DNA from: Actinorugispora endophytica
GTDB lineage: Bacteria; Actinomycetota; Actinomycetes; Streptosporangiales; Streptosporangiaceae
Direction of reading: 5' to 3'
NCBI RefSeq assembly: GCF_004363075.1
Contig: NZ_SNYN01000007.1
Location: forward strand, 1-64,000
Length of the DNA stretch: 64,000 nt
In this document: positions 15,659-24,171 of the stretch, in pieces
Layout: each line of letters opens with the position of its first letter
How positions within the stretch are numbered: position 1 is the first letter of the stretch
Translations under genes and position numbers: made by a program
The notes under the pieces: model-generated
Database searches by the model: none
Seen by the model: only the letters and a program-made list of their open reading frames with translations
What the model was told of the DNA's origin: nothing

Positions 15659-16651
15659 TCAGTTCCCGGCGAGGGCGAAGGTGGTGTCGCCGACGTAGTC
15701 CGAGGCGTTCCCGGTGTCGACCAGGGCCGTCCCGGCGTCGACGTACTCCTCGACGTCCTCTCCGGCCTGTGCCTTCAGCACCGTTTCGACGGCGACCTGA
15801 CCGAGCGAGATCGGGTCGTTGAGGGCGGTCGCGACGTAGGGGCCGTCGTCCGCGATGGCTTCCACGGCCTCCATGAGGCCGTCGACCCCGGCGACGATGA
15901 CGTCGTCGCGGCCGTTCTCGTCGAGGACCTGGAGCGCGCCCAGCGCCATGTCGTCGTTGTGCGCGTAGACGGCCTTGACGTCGGGGTTGGTCTGGATGAG
16001 GTCCTGCATGGCGGTGACCGCGTTGGAGCGGATGTAGTCCGCGTAGGGGCCCTCGACGATCTCGATCTCGTCGTTGCCCTCGACGGCCTCGTGGAAGCCG
16101 TCGCTGCGGTCGCGCGCCACGGCGCCGCCGGCGTCGCCCTGGATCTCGATGATCATGCCGCCCTCGTCACCGAGTTCCTCGGCCACGCGCTCGCCCACGA
16201 GGGCGCCCATGGCCTTGTTGTCCCGGCCGACGTGCGCGACGGCGCCCTCGGGCACCGGGCGGTCGACGGTGACGACGGGGATGCCCGCGGACTCGGCGGC
16301 CGCGATCCCGGCCTTGACGCCCTGCGGGTCGACGGGGTTGACCAGGAGGACGTCGACCTGGCGGGTGATCAGGTCCTGGATGTCGTCGTTCTGCTTGGTG
16401 ACGTCGCCCCCGGCGTCGGAGAAGTAGAGTTCGGCGCCGGCCTCCTCGGCGGCCTGCTCGGCCCCCTCGCGGAGCTGGACGTAGAAGGGCGACTGCTGCG
16501 TCGCCTGGCTGAAGCCGATGACGACGGAACCGTCGTCCGCGCCACCGCCGCCGCTGTCGGAACCGCCCGGCGTGGTGGACAGCGAGCAGGCGGACAGCGC
16601 CGCGAACGCCACCGTCGCGGTCACCGTGCCGAAAACGCGTGTAAGACGCAT
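15659..16651 (-). CDS. Sugar ABC transporter substrate-binding lipoprotein
   Basis: A 330-residue periplasmic-binding-protein-1-like lipoprotein of the RbsB/LsrB type. Its signal peptide ends in the lipobox LSAC (Cys22), followed by a Ser/Gly linker. Family features are VVIGFSQATQQSPFYVQLREG, DVLLVNPVDPQGV, VYAHNDDMALGALQVL and VIVAGVDG. As first gene of the operon it follows the palindromic operator. An acidic surface and short length fit ribose-type proteins, but the ligand is unknown. Confidence 0.92.
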   Translation of the reverse strand: MRLTRVFGTVTATVAFAALSACSLSTTPGGSDSGGGGADDGSVVIGFSQATQQSPFYVQLREGAEQAAEEAGAELYFSDAGGDVTKQNDDIQDLITRQVDVLLVNPVDPQGVKAGIAAAESAGIPVVTVDRPVPEGAVAHVGRDNKAMGALVGERVAEELGDEGGMIIEIQGDAGGAVARDRSDGFHEAVEGNDEIEIVEGPYADYIRSNAVTAMQDLIQTNPDVKAVYAHNDDMALGALQVLDENGRDDVIVAGVDGLMEAVEAIADDGPYVATALNDPISLGQVAVETVLKAQAGEDVEEYVDAGTALVDTGNASDYVGDTTFALAGN

Positions 16652-16723
16652 GGGGCCTCCAGATGTGATCCTGGCAACGAACCGTAAATCGGGATTTCAC
16701 TTGTGCGCAACACATGGGGCGGT

Positions 16724-16743
16724 TTTTGCTCACATGAGCAAAA
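16724..16743. promoter_or_regulatory. Perfect palindromic operator upstream of the sugar operon
   Basis: Nine-base half-sites TTTTGCTCA and TGAGCAAAA are perfect inverted repeats separated by CA. The site lies 73 bases upstream of the binding-protein ATG. It is the best candidate operator for the SorC/DeoR-family regulator encoded in the operon. Confidence 0.75.
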
Positions 16744-16781
16744 TGTTGGCAACAGCCCGTTGATCTGCGGTGACGCGACCC

Positions 16782-16811
16782 GAAGGGCCCGCCGGCGACG
16801 GCGGGCCCTTC
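16782..16811. terminator. Strong hairpin between the SARP gene and the sugar operon promoter
   Basis: A perfect 13-base-pair stem, GAAGGGCCCGCCG / CGGCGGGCCCTTC, with a GCGA loop. It insulates the sugar operon promoter from transcription arriving from the SARP regulator and repeat region upstream. Confidence 0.75.
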
Positions 16812-16907
16812 ACGGACGGCGTTCCCGGAGAGATCCGGCGCACTCGGCACGGTGTCCGGCGCCACGGACGGCTTTCGGTGGCCTCGCCCCTTCCGGGCCC
16901 CTGGGGA

Positions 16908-17203
16908 GGCTCCGGCGCGGGGGTGTTTCGGGCCCTGTCGGAGCAGGGTCCACTCGAGACCTCGAGGGCCGGTCCCACCCCACCCGGAACGATCATGGGC
17001 TTTCCGCCCTTCAAGGCCCCGAAACGGGCAGAAAGCCCACAACCGTCAACGGAACCCTCACGCAACGGACATCATGGGCACGGCCCCGGCCCCCGGCCCC
17101 CGCCCGCCGTCGCCGCCCGCCGTCACCTCGCGATCCGCACGGCAGGAGGCCGAAAGGCCCCCCGAAGCACCGGTACAAGAACCACCCCCGCGCCGGAGGC
17201 TCC
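16908..17203 (-). repeat. Long copy of the dispersed hairpin element
   Basis: An intergenic repeat with a central hairpin at 16996-17039 (ATGGGCTTTCCGCCC / GGGCAGAAAGCCCA; loop contains GGCCCCGAAAC). The flank running to 17203 matches, in reverse complement, the flank of the copy at 38509-38745 over about 200 bases, and it matches the copy at 26049-26396. The ends share CTCCGGCGCGGGGGTG in inverted orientation (16910 and 17186-17199). It directly follows the SARP gene stop in the direction of transcription. Confidence 0.75.
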
Positions 17204-17234
17204 CTCCCGCTCCCGGCCCCCGGCAGGGCCGCGA

Positions 17235-18857
17235 TCACCAGGAGAACCGGGGTGCCAGTACCAGCCTTCGGAAGAACCGCGCCTGGTCGACGGTCAGCGA
17301 CCGGTGGGACGGGGAGAAGTCCGCCGCGACCGCCTCGTCCCCGCCTGCCGACAGGCCCGCCAGGCCGTCGTCCGAGCGCAGGAGCCGGACCATCGCGCCG
17401 ATGTCCGGCGGGGGCCCCGCTGTGACGGCGTTCGCCGCGGCCAGCCGCAGCACCAGGGGGAGGTGCCCGCAGACCTCGGCCAGCTCCGCCGCGGCCTCCG
17501 GTTCGGCCGCCACCGCGTCCGCTCCGAGAAGGCGCGCCAGGAGTTCGACGGAGTGGCCGGGGCTCAGGGCGCCGAGCGGGACGGGGCGGGCGCCGTGCCG
17601 CGCAGTGAGTCCGGCGAGCCGGCGCCTGCTGGTGACGAGCACCGTGCTTCCGCTGTGGCCCGGCAGCAGCGGGGCCACCTGGTCGGCGGTCGCGGCGTTG
17701 TCCAGGACCACGCAGATCCGCCGCCCCGCCAGCCGCGACCGGTAGAACCTGGCCAGCTCCCCGGTGTCGCGGGGCAGGTTCCGCGGGTCGCTTCCCAGCC
17801 CCCGCAGCAGCGCGCGCAGCGCTGTCGCGGGTTCCATGGGGGCGTGCCGGGCGCTGAACCCGCGCAGGTCGATGTAGAGCTGCCCGTCGGGGAAGCGGTC
17901 CACGACCGAGTGCGCCCAGTGCAGGGCGAGGGCGGTCTTGCCGACCCCGGCCGCCCCGCTGACCACCCAGATCTTCGGCCCCTCGCCCGGGTCCCGCTCG
18001 GCCTGGCCGAGAGAGGCGTCCAGGAGGTCCAGCTCCGCCCGGCGGGCGACGAACCCGGGGATGTCGTGCGGCAGCTCGGCCGGACAGACGACAGACGTCC
18101 GATCATGGGCTCTCCCCTGCCCCACCGCCGCGACTCCGCCCCTGAGGATGCACCGCTGGAGTTCCTGGACCGACTCCCCCGGTTCGATCCCCAGCTCCTC
18201 GGCGAGCCGGGTCCGGAGCGAGGCGTACACCTCCAGCGCCTCGGCGGTGCGGTCGGCGCGGTGCAGGGCGAGCATCAGATGGCCGCAGAGCCGCTCCCGG
18301 TGCGGGAACTCCCCCAGGAGCTGGCGCAGCTCGCCGACGACCTCGACGCCCCGGCCGCGTGCCAGCTCGGCGTCGTAGAGCTCCTCCACGGCCGCGGCCC
18401 GCAGGTCGTCCAGCGCGGGGCGGCCGATGTCGGCGAGGGCCGGTTCCACCCCGCCCAGGGCCGGGCCGGTCCACAGCGCCAGGGCGTCGCGCAGCGCCGT
18501 GATCGCGGTGTCGACCCGGCCCGCCTCCCGGGCCTCGCGCGCCTGGCCCGCCAGCGACTCGAACCGGTCGCGGTCGACCTCGCCGGGGCGCGTCAGGATC
18601 GTGTAGCCCGGAGGGCGGCGCAGGATCGTCTGCCTGCCGAGCAGGGACCGCAGTTCGGACACGTGCACCTGGAGTTGCGCGCGGGCCTTGGCGGGCGGCC
18701 GGTCGCCCCAGGTCCGGTCGATGAGGTCCTCGTCGGTGACGACCTGGTTGGCCCTCATGAGCAGCGCCGCCAGCACGGTGCGCCGTTTGGGGCCTCCCAC
18801 GTGCAGGACGCGTTCGGCGTCGCGCACCTCGACCCCGCCGAGAATCCGGTACCGCAT
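17235..18857 (-). CDS. SARP/AfsR-type transcriptional regulator with NB-ARC domain, no TPR domain
   Basis: A 540-residue regulator from ATG 18857 (MRYRILGGVEVRD); a start further upstream is possible. An OmpR-like winged helix covers about residues 1-95 and a bacterial transcriptional activation domain about 100-245 (RFESLAGQAREAREAG; LAEELGIEPGESVQELQ). An NB-ARC ATPase follows from about 270 with Walker A VVSGAAGVGKTALALHWAH. The protein ends soon after the NTPase (RRLVLAPRFSW). AfsR-like relatives carry a further TPR domain, so this is a short SARP form or a truncation. SARPs activate secondary-metabolite genes; no such cluster is visible next to it. Confidence 0.87.
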   Translation of the reverse strand: MRYRILGGVEVRDAERVLHVGGPKRRTVLAALLMRANQVVTDEDLIDRTWGDRPPAKARAQLQVHVSELRSLLGRQTILRRPPGYTILTRPGEVDRDRFESLAGQAREAREAGRVDTAITALRDALALWTGPALGGVEPALADIGRPALDDLRAAAVEELYDAELARGRGVEVVGELRQLLGEFPHRERLCGHLMLALHRADRTAEALEVYASLRTRLAEELGIEPGESVQELQRCILRGGVAAVGQGRAHDRTSVVCPAELPHDIPGFVARRAELDLLDASLGQAERDPGEGPKIWVVSGAAGVGKTALALHWAHSVVDRFPDGQLYIDLRGFSARHAPMEPATALRALLRGLGSDPRNLPRDTGELARFYRSRLAGRRICVVLDNAATADQVAPLLPGHSGSTVLVTSRRRLAGLTARHGARPVPLGALSPGHSVELLARLLGADAVAAEPEAAAELAEVCGHLPLVLRLAAANAVTAGPPPDIGAMVRLLRSDDGLAGLSAGGDEAVAADFSPSHRSLTVDQARFFRRLVLAPRFSW

Positions 18858-19119
18858 CGGAACCCAGCCCCGTACCACCGCGCTCCCCTCGTTCGAAGGT
18901 CCCTCGGCCCAAGGGAAAAACGCTGACAGTATGGCACCAGTCAACGGACTGTGACAGACATACCGCGCGGAAAGTCCAATACGAGCACAATTGTCGTCAC
19001 CCAGGGGTCACACCGGCCTCGTTGCGCACTCCCGCACCACACGGACCGCGAACGCCGGCGGCGCGGCGCGCGGACACCGTGCCGGTGGCCGCGCGCCGCG
19101 CCGGATTCCCCTGCGGGGC

Positions 19120-19527
19120 TCAGCCGCAGTTGGTGGCGCCCCGCTCCGCGAGCGTGCCGGAGATCTCGCCGACCCAGTCCATGCAGGAGTCCGCGCCGTA
19201 GACGTAGACCGGTCCCGCGTACGTGGTGTAGTTGCCCACGTCGGACTTCCACGCGCCGCTGGGGCTCGTGGCCAGCCACACGCCCATCCGCACCGCGCTC
19301 CCGGAGCTGTTGCGCACGGTGACGGCGCAGTTGTAGCCGTTGGAGCTGTTGTAGGTCAGGAACACGGTCCCCTTGCTCCCGATGGCCGCCGAGTTGACGA
19401 CGGCGTAGCCCTCGCCGCACGCCCCGTTGTAGGCCGCGGCCGACGCCGGGGCCGCCACCGCCAGCGATCCCGCCGCCGCGGCGCCCGCCACCAGACCGAC
19501 CGCCGCCAGCTTCTTCATGAGCCTCAT
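19120..19527 (-). CDS. sapA: Secreted spore-associated protein A-like protein
   Basis: A 135-residue exported protein from ATG 19527. It has a Sec signal peptide (MKKLAAVGLVAGAAAAGSLAVA..ASA, cleavage near AAA-YNG). The mature part matches the SapA family: YNGACGEGYAVVNS, GTVFLTYNSSNGYNCAVTV, TYAGPVYVYGADSCMDWVGEI. Four Cys are conserved and may form two disulfides. SapA proteins are found on Streptomyces spore surfaces; the molecular function is not established. Confidence 0.82.
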   Translation of the reverse strand: MRLMKKLAAVGLVAGAAAAGSLAVAAPASAAAYNGACGEGYAVVNSAAIGSKGTVFLTYNSSNGYNCAVTVRNSSGSAVRMGVWLATSPSGAWKSDVGNYTTYAGPVYVYGADSCMDWVGEISGTLAERGATNCG

Positions 19528-19780
19528 GTCCGTGCACACCTCCGCGGGAGGCGCCGCCCCGTGCGGCGCGCGGACGAAACCGTCTCAGGGGGCGCTTCGA
19601 ATCGGCTTCGGATCTCCTTGCCCCGGGCTTCCCGCCGCCCGGGCGGAAGGGCGCGCGCGTCCGGCGCGTCGGTGGAACCCCTGGTGGGGCAATCATCCCG
19701 TCTCCATTGCGCCAAGCGTGAATCTTCCGGGATTTCCCGGGCAGTCCAGGAGTAACCGAGACAGACGCAGGAGGTACAGC

Positions 19781-20062
19781 ATGGAGATCGGTGGCGGTTT
19801 CTTCGGCACCATTATCAGCGCCCTCGTCGTCGGCCTGATCGTCGGTGCGCTCGGACGGCTGATCGTTCCGGGCAAGCAGGACATCCCCATCTGGCTGACG
19901 ATCGTGATCGGTATCGTCGCCGCTCTGATCGGAACCGCGATCATGGCGAGCTTCACCGGGTCCTTCTGGTTGACCCTGATCGTCCAGTTGATCCTGGCCG
20001 CGATCGGTGTGTACCTCGTCGCGATGATGCGCGGTGGGGGTCGCCGCCAGAGCCACGCCTGA
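19781..20062 (+). CDS. GlsB/YeaQ/YmgE family membrane protein
   Basis: A 93-residue membrane protein from ATG 19781 with a CAGGAGG ribosome-binding site. Three hydrophobic helices are visible: IISALVVGLIVGALGRLIVPG, IWLTIVIGIVAALIGTAIM and FWLTLIVQLILAAIGVYLVAMM. The GxxxGxLxxxIVPG pattern is typical of this transglycosylase-associated, general-stress family. Function is unknown beyond stress association. Confidence 0.85.
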   Translation: MEIGGGFFGTIISALVVGLIVGALGRLIVPGKQDIPIWLTIVIGIVAALIGTAIMASFTGSFWLTLIVQLILAAIGVYLVAMMRGGGRRQSHA

Positions 20063-20081
20063 CGTCCGCCCACACGGACGA

Positions 20082-20110
20082 GGAGCCCGCGCCGGAACGG
20101 CGCGGGCTCC
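20082..20110. terminator. Bidirectional hairpin between convergent genes
   Basis: A perfect 12-base-pair stem, GGAGCCCGCGCC / GGCGCGGGCTCC, with loop GGAAC. It lies between the GlsB-type gene and the glucanase gene, which converge. Confidence 0.8.
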
Positions 20111-20142
20111 CTTCGCTTCGTCGGGCCGTGCTTCCCCCGGGG

Positions 20143-21414
20143 TCAGGCCGGCAGGGTCCACCTCTGGCCCTGGCCGCCGTGGCAGTGCCAGATGATCAGC
20201 TTGTTGCCGTCGGTCAGGTTGCCGTTGTAGGCGTCCAGGCACTTGCCGGACTGCGGGTTGCGCAGCGACCGGTCCGCGCTGGAGTAGACCCACTTCTGGG
20301 CCCCGGTGCCGTTGCAGTCCCACAACTGGACGCGGGCCCCGGCCTCGACGCTGCCGCTCTCCACGTCCATGCACTTGCCGAAGGCGCGGAGCGTGCCGTC
20401 GGCCGCCACGGTCCAGTTCTGGGCCTGGTTGTTGTTGCAGTGGGCGAGCTGGATGGTGGTGCCGCTGGCGGTGTTCGCCCCGGCCACGTCCACGCAGATG
20501 CCGTTGGGCGCGGTGATGCGGCCGGTCCCGCCGGGGGTTCCGCCGGTGCCGCCGTCGTAGACCCGCACGTAGTCCACGAGCATCTGCTGCGGGAACTGCG
20601 TGGAGCCGTCGGGGTAGCCCGGCCACTGGCCGCCGACCGCGACGTTCAGGATCATGAAGAAGGGGTGGTCGTAGACCCACTGGTTGCCGCGCACGTCGGC
20701 GGGGGTGAAGGTCTGGTAGGGGACGTCGTCGACGTACCAGGTGATGGAGTCGGGCGTCCAGTCCACGGCGAAGGTGTGGAAGTCGTCGGCGAACGACCAG
20801 CCCTGCGGGTGCATGTAGGAGCCGGTGACACCGTTGCCGCCGGAGTAGCCGGGGCCGTGCAGGCTGCCGTGGACCAGGTGGGGTTCGCGGCCGATGTTCT
20901 CCATGATGTCGATCTCGCCCGAGTTCGGCCACTGGGTCTCGGGGAAGTTGTCGCCCAGCATCCAGAACGCGGGCCAGATGCCCTGGCCGCGCGGGAGCTT
21001 GATGCGGGCCTCGTACCGGCCGTAGGCCCGCTCGAACTTGTCCTTGGTGATCATCCTGGCCGAGGTGTACGAGCCGTCGCCCTCCCGCCTGGCGGTGATG
21101 ACGAGGTTGCCGTTGCCGTCGAGCGCGGAGTTCGCCCTGCTCGTGGTGTAGTTCTGGAGCTCGGCGTTGCCCCAGCCGTGGGCCCCGGTCTCGTGCGTCC
21201 ACTTGCTCGCGTCCGGGGCGCTCCCCGCGGAGCCGTTGAACTCGTCCTGCCACACCAGCTGCCCCTCGGCCGCCACCGGTGTGACCTCCACGGCCTCGGG
21301 CGCGGGGGCGTCCGGGGCGCCCACCGCCACGAGGCCCGCCGCGGCGAGGGCCGCCAGGGACAGCGACGCGGACCAGAGCCCGCGCGCGACGCTTCGGGAT
21401 CTTCTTCGGCTCAT
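20143..21414 (-). CDS. Secreted GH16 beta-glucanase with ricin-type lectin domain
   Basis: A 423-residue exported enzyme. After a twin-Arg/basic signal peptide region (residues 1-50) comes a glycoside hydrolase family 16 domain (about 52-285). Its catalytic signature is GEIDIMENIG, with Glu167 as nucleophile, Asp169, and Glu172 as acid/base. The pattern fits endo-beta-1,3-glucanases (laminarinases). A Thr/Gly linker leads to a ricin-B/CBM13 domain (about 297-423) with repeated QxW-type motifs (GQGQRW at the end). It should cut beta-glucans outside the cell. A CelR-like operator lies 170 bases upstream. Confidence 0.9.
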   Translation of the reverse strand: MSRRRSRSVARGLWSASLSLAALAAAGLVAVGAPDAPAPEAVEVTPVAAEGQLVWQDEFNGSAGSAPDASKWTHETGAHGWGNAELQNYTTSRANSALDGNGNLVITARREGDGSYTSARMITKDKFERAYGRYEARIKLPRGQGIWPAFWMLGDNFPETQWPNSGEIDIMENIGREPHLVHGSLHGPGYSGGNGVTGSYMHPQGWSFADDFHTFAVDWTPDSITWYVDDVPYQTFTPADVRGNQWVYDHPFFMILNVAVGGQWPGYPDGSTQFPQQMLVDYVRVYDGGTGGTPGGTGRITAPNGICVDVAGANTASGTTIQLAHCNNNQAQNWTVAADGTLRAFGKCMDVESGSVEAGARVQLWDCNGTGAQKWVYSSADRSLRNPQSGKCLDAYNGNLTDGNKLIIWHCHGGQGQRWTLPA

Positions 21415-21583
21415 TCAGATCTCCTGATCTGGGCCTCGCGGTCCGCGCGCGGCACTGGGGCCACAACGGGGTGACACGGTCCGCCAGGCTCGGGTGGAGG
21501 GTTACGGCGGGCGGGCCTTCTCCGCCGTACGCGCGGAGGCCGCGTACGAACGGAGCGGACTCGTCCCGTCAGGTGTTGACAAC

Positions 21584-21597
21584 TGGGAGCTCTCCCG
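21584..21597. promoter_or_regulatory. CelR/CebR-like operator upstream of the GH16 gene
   Basis: TGGGAGCTCTCCCG matches the known CelR/CebR operator TGGGAGCGCTCCCA at 12 of 14 positions. CelR is the LacI-family cellobiose-responsive repressor of Thermobifida cellulase genes. The site is 170 bases before the glucanase start and 189 bases before the divergent SDR gene. Confidence 0.6.
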
Positions 21598-21785
21598 TCA
21601 CCCTTCGAATTGGAAAGTGACTTTACTTTTTACCTGTTCCTAACACAAGCCTTCGGAGGGCCCAACCTGGCGGCGCTCCCGGGCGCGCCTCCCCACCGCC
21701 AAGGCCCCGGAGCCAGGAGCGAAAAACCCTCGTCCTTCGTTCGACCGTCCGGGAGGAACGACGTCCGAGCACGAAGGAGCGGCCC

Positions 21786-22727
21786 ATGCCGAACGAAGCC
21801 TGGACCCGCCGGCCGCTTCCCGACCGGAGCGGCACGGTCGCCGTGGTGACCGGCGCGAACTCCGGACTCGGCCTGGCCACCGCGCACAAGCTCGCCGAGG
21901 CGGGCGCGCACGTCGTGATGGCCTCGCGGGACGAGGACAGGGGGCGCGCGGCCGTCCGGGACGTCCTTCGACAGGTCCCCGGGGCCTCGGTGGAACCGGG
22001 GCTCCTGGACCTGGCCGACCTCTCCTCGGTCCGCGCCTTCGCCGAACGCCTCCCGCACGACCGCCTGGACCTGCTGGTGAACAACGCCGGGGTGATGGAC
22101 ATCCCGCTGCGGCGCACGGCCGACGGCTTCGAGGCGCAGTTCGGCACCAACCACCTGGGCCACTTCGCGCTCACCGGCCTGCTGCTGCCCGCGCTGCTGG
22201 CCGCCCGGGGGACCGCGCGGGTGGTGACCGTCAGCAGCGGCATGCACAGCATCGGCCGGATCGTCCCGGACGACCTCAACTGGGAGCGGCGCCCCTACCG
22301 CCCGATGCGCGCCTACGGGCAGTCCAAGCTCGCGAACCTGCTGTTCACCGCCGGACTCGACCGCCGCGCCGCCGAAGCGGGGGCCGACCTGCTGAGCCTG
22401 GCCGCGCATCCCGGCTACGCGGCCACCAACCTCCAGGCCGTCGGGGCCCGGGAACGCGGTTCACGGCTGCGCGCGCTCGTGGCCGGGGCCGGGAACCGGC
22501 TGTTCGCGCAGAGCGCCCTGGCCGGGGCCTGGCCCGGCCTGCACGCCGCGACGGCGCCCGATGTGCAGGGCGGCGACTACTTCGGGCCGCGCCGGGGCCA
22601 CGCCGGTCCGCCCGCCAGGGCCTCCCGGTCCGCCGCCGCCTCCGACCGGGCGACCGCCCGCCTCCTGTGGCACGCGTCCGAGGAGTTGACCACGGTCAGG
22701 TACGACTTCACCCCTGTCGGTACCTGA
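21786..22727 (+). CDS. Short-chain dehydrogenase/reductase
   Basis: A 313-residue SDR related to retinol-dehydrogenase/WWOX-like oxidoreductases. It has the cofactor loop VVTGANSGLGLATAHKL, the NNAGV motif at about residue 98, and the active-site Ser (VTVSSGMHS) with YGQSK as the Tyr-x-x-x-Lys motif. A purine-rich AAGGAG site precedes ATG 21786. The substrate is unknown. Confidence 0.85.
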   Translation: MPNEAWTRRPLPDRSGTVAVVTGANSGLGLATAHKLAEAGAHVVMASRDEDRGRAAVRDVLRQVPGASVEPGLLDLADLSSVRAFAERLPHDRLDLLVNNAGVMDIPLRRTADGFEAQFGTNHLGHFALTGLLLPALLAARGTARVVTVSSGMHSIGRIVPDDLNWERRPYRPMRAYGQSKLANLLFTAGLDRRAAEAGADLLSLAAHPGYAATNLQAVGARERGSRLRALVAGAGNRLFAQSALAGAWPGLHAATAPDVQGGDYFGPRRGHAGPPARASRSAAASDRATARLLWHASEELTTVRYDFTPVGT

Positions 22728-22830
22728 CTCGCCCCCGGAAACCGGAAAGAAATACCCGTTTCGGGCATGTGGCGCGCATTGTCGTTTCCCCGCTGGGTAG
22801 CCCGTTCCTCGTACCAGCACGAGGCTACGG

Positions 22831-23331
22831 ATGGTGGTGCGAATGAGAGACGACGACTTCTTCCCGATCCGGGCGGCACGGACCTTTCCCGGAACGGCCG
22901 ACAGGTGCGGGGAGGCGCGGGCCTGGATCCGCGGGCTGCTGCACCCTTTTCCACACGCCCGCGACGCGGTGGAGCTCGTGGCCAGCGAACTCTTCGCCAA
23001 CGCGGTGCGGCACACGGCGTCGGGGGAGCCCGGGGGTGAGATCGAGGTGACCCTGACCCTGAGCGGCGAGGACCCCGAGACCCTCCGCCTGGAGGTCGTG
23101 GACCAGGGACCGGGCAACAGCGTTCCCAAGCAGGCCGCCCGCGCCATACTGCCCGGGGCCGACGCCCAGAACGGGCGCGGGCTCTTCATCGCCTCGATCC
23201 TGTCCCGCGCGTGGGGCCGCTTCCCCGCCGACCACCGCCGGTCCGGCCTCGAACGGGGGCATCCGGACTCGATGGTCACCTGGGCGGAGTTCTGCACCCA
23301 CCGGGACATGGAGATGGCCGGGAACCCGTAA
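22831..23331 (+). CDS. ATP-binding protein of the HATPase_c (RsbW-like) family
   Basis: A 166-residue GHKL-type ATPase. It has the N box VELVASELFANAVRHT, the G1 box LEVVDQGPGN and the G2 box NGRGLFIASIL. Such small proteins resemble anti-sigma factors, but most actinobacterial members have no assigned partner. ATG 22843 is an alternative start. It belongs to the second Scr1-type locus, facing the paralogue at 23683-24171. Confidence 0.8.
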   Translation: MVVRMRDDDFFPIRAARTFPGTADRCGEARAWIRGLLHPFPHARDAVELVASELFANAVRHTASGEPGGEIEVTLTLSGEDPETLRLEVVDQGPGNSVPKQAARAILPGADAQNGRGLFIASILSRAWGRFPADHRRSGLERGHPDSMVTWAEFCTHRDMEMAGNP

Positions 23332-23412
23332 CGGGTCCCGGCCATCCCCCTTTCCGCGGCCTCACCGGCATCCCTGCGGCGTCCGAAGGAGGGACCTGCT
23401 CGATGATCTCGA

Positions 23413-23450
23413 CGTTATCGCCCCAAAAAAAGGGATTTGGAACGATAACG
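23413..23450. repeat. Variant copy of the dispersed hairpin element
   Basis: The stem is CGTTATCG / CGATAACG around a loop that contains CCCCAAAAAAAGGG. The left flank (about 23392-23412, ending CTCGATGATCTCGA) and right flank (AACGGAGCCCTCGTGAAACG) match the flanks of the other copies, but the stem sequence is different. The long flanks continue to about 23530. The rest of the intergenic stretch 23332-23682 shows nothing else. Confidence 0.6.
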
Positions 23451-23682
23451 CCACGATCATCAACGGAGCCCTCGTGAAACGGACATCGCGGGCGCGGCCT
23501 CGGCCTGGCCGTCACCACGGCCGGCATTCTCCTCCGGAGAAGTCATGGGCACACCCCCCTTTCCCGGCTCTGTCCTGCCTGCTCCCAGCACACCGTGCCG
23601 GATGGGAGGAGAGACCCCGGACGACCCGCACGGCCGTACACGACGTCGAACGCGGGAGACGGCCGTCTCCTCACTTCAGGGG

Positions 23683-24171
23683 TCAACCCCTGGGCGGCGC
23701 GGCGCTCGTGGTGAAGTCGGCCCAGGTGACCATCGGTCCGGTGTAGTCATCGGGGCTGCGGTCGAAGATCCCATAGGAACCGTCAGCGGGGGTGCGGCCC
23801 CACTCGCGGGCCAGTGCGGCGGTGAGGAACAGGCCGCAGCCGCCGGGACGGCCGGGGTCGGGGAGCATGACCCGGGCCGCCGTGCGGGGGCGGTCGGTGC
23901 GCGGTCCCTGGTCCACGACCTCCAGGTGCAGGGTTCCGTAGACCAGGCCGACCAGGCTGACGAAGACCTCGCCGCCCGCCTGACCCGACGCGGTGTGGGC
24001 GAGCGCGTTGCTGAAGAACTCACTCACCACCAGCTCCACCGCCTCGATGACGTCGTGGAACGGTGCGACGAGCGCGCGGGTCCAGGACCGGGCGGCGGCG
24101 CACTCCTCGGCGAGGCCGGGGAAGGTGCGGCTCTCCTTGAGCGTGTAGATGGAGAACGCCTCCACGGTCAC
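23683..24171 (-). CDS. ATP-binding protein of the HATPase_c family
   Basis: A 162-residue GHKL ATPase from GTG 24171. It has the N box VELVVSEFFSNALAHT, the G1 box LEVVDQGP and the G2 box GGCGLFLTAALAREWG. It is clearly related to the gene at 22831 (both begin with a SRTFPG or ARTFPG segment and end MVTWA-F). The start overlaps the stop of the upstream 117-residue gene by four bases, so the two are translated together. Confidence 0.78.
   Translation of the reverse strand: MTVEAFSIYTLKESRTFPGLAEECAAARSWTRALVAPFHDVIEAVELVVSEFFSNALAHTASGQAGGEVFVSLVGLVYGTLHLEVVDQGPRTDRPRTAARVMLPDPGRPGGCGLFLTAALAREWGRTPADGSYGIFDRSPDDYTGPMVTWADFTTSAAPPRG

Noticed and set aside
12046-16687. Long plus-strand frames across the sugar operon
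   Set aside because: All are antisense shadows of the kinase, regulator, dehydrogenase and binding-protein genes.
23413-23450. Reading the 23413 hairpin as an independent terminator
   Set aside because: It has no T-tract and its flanks match the dispersed hairpin family, so it is listed as a family copy.
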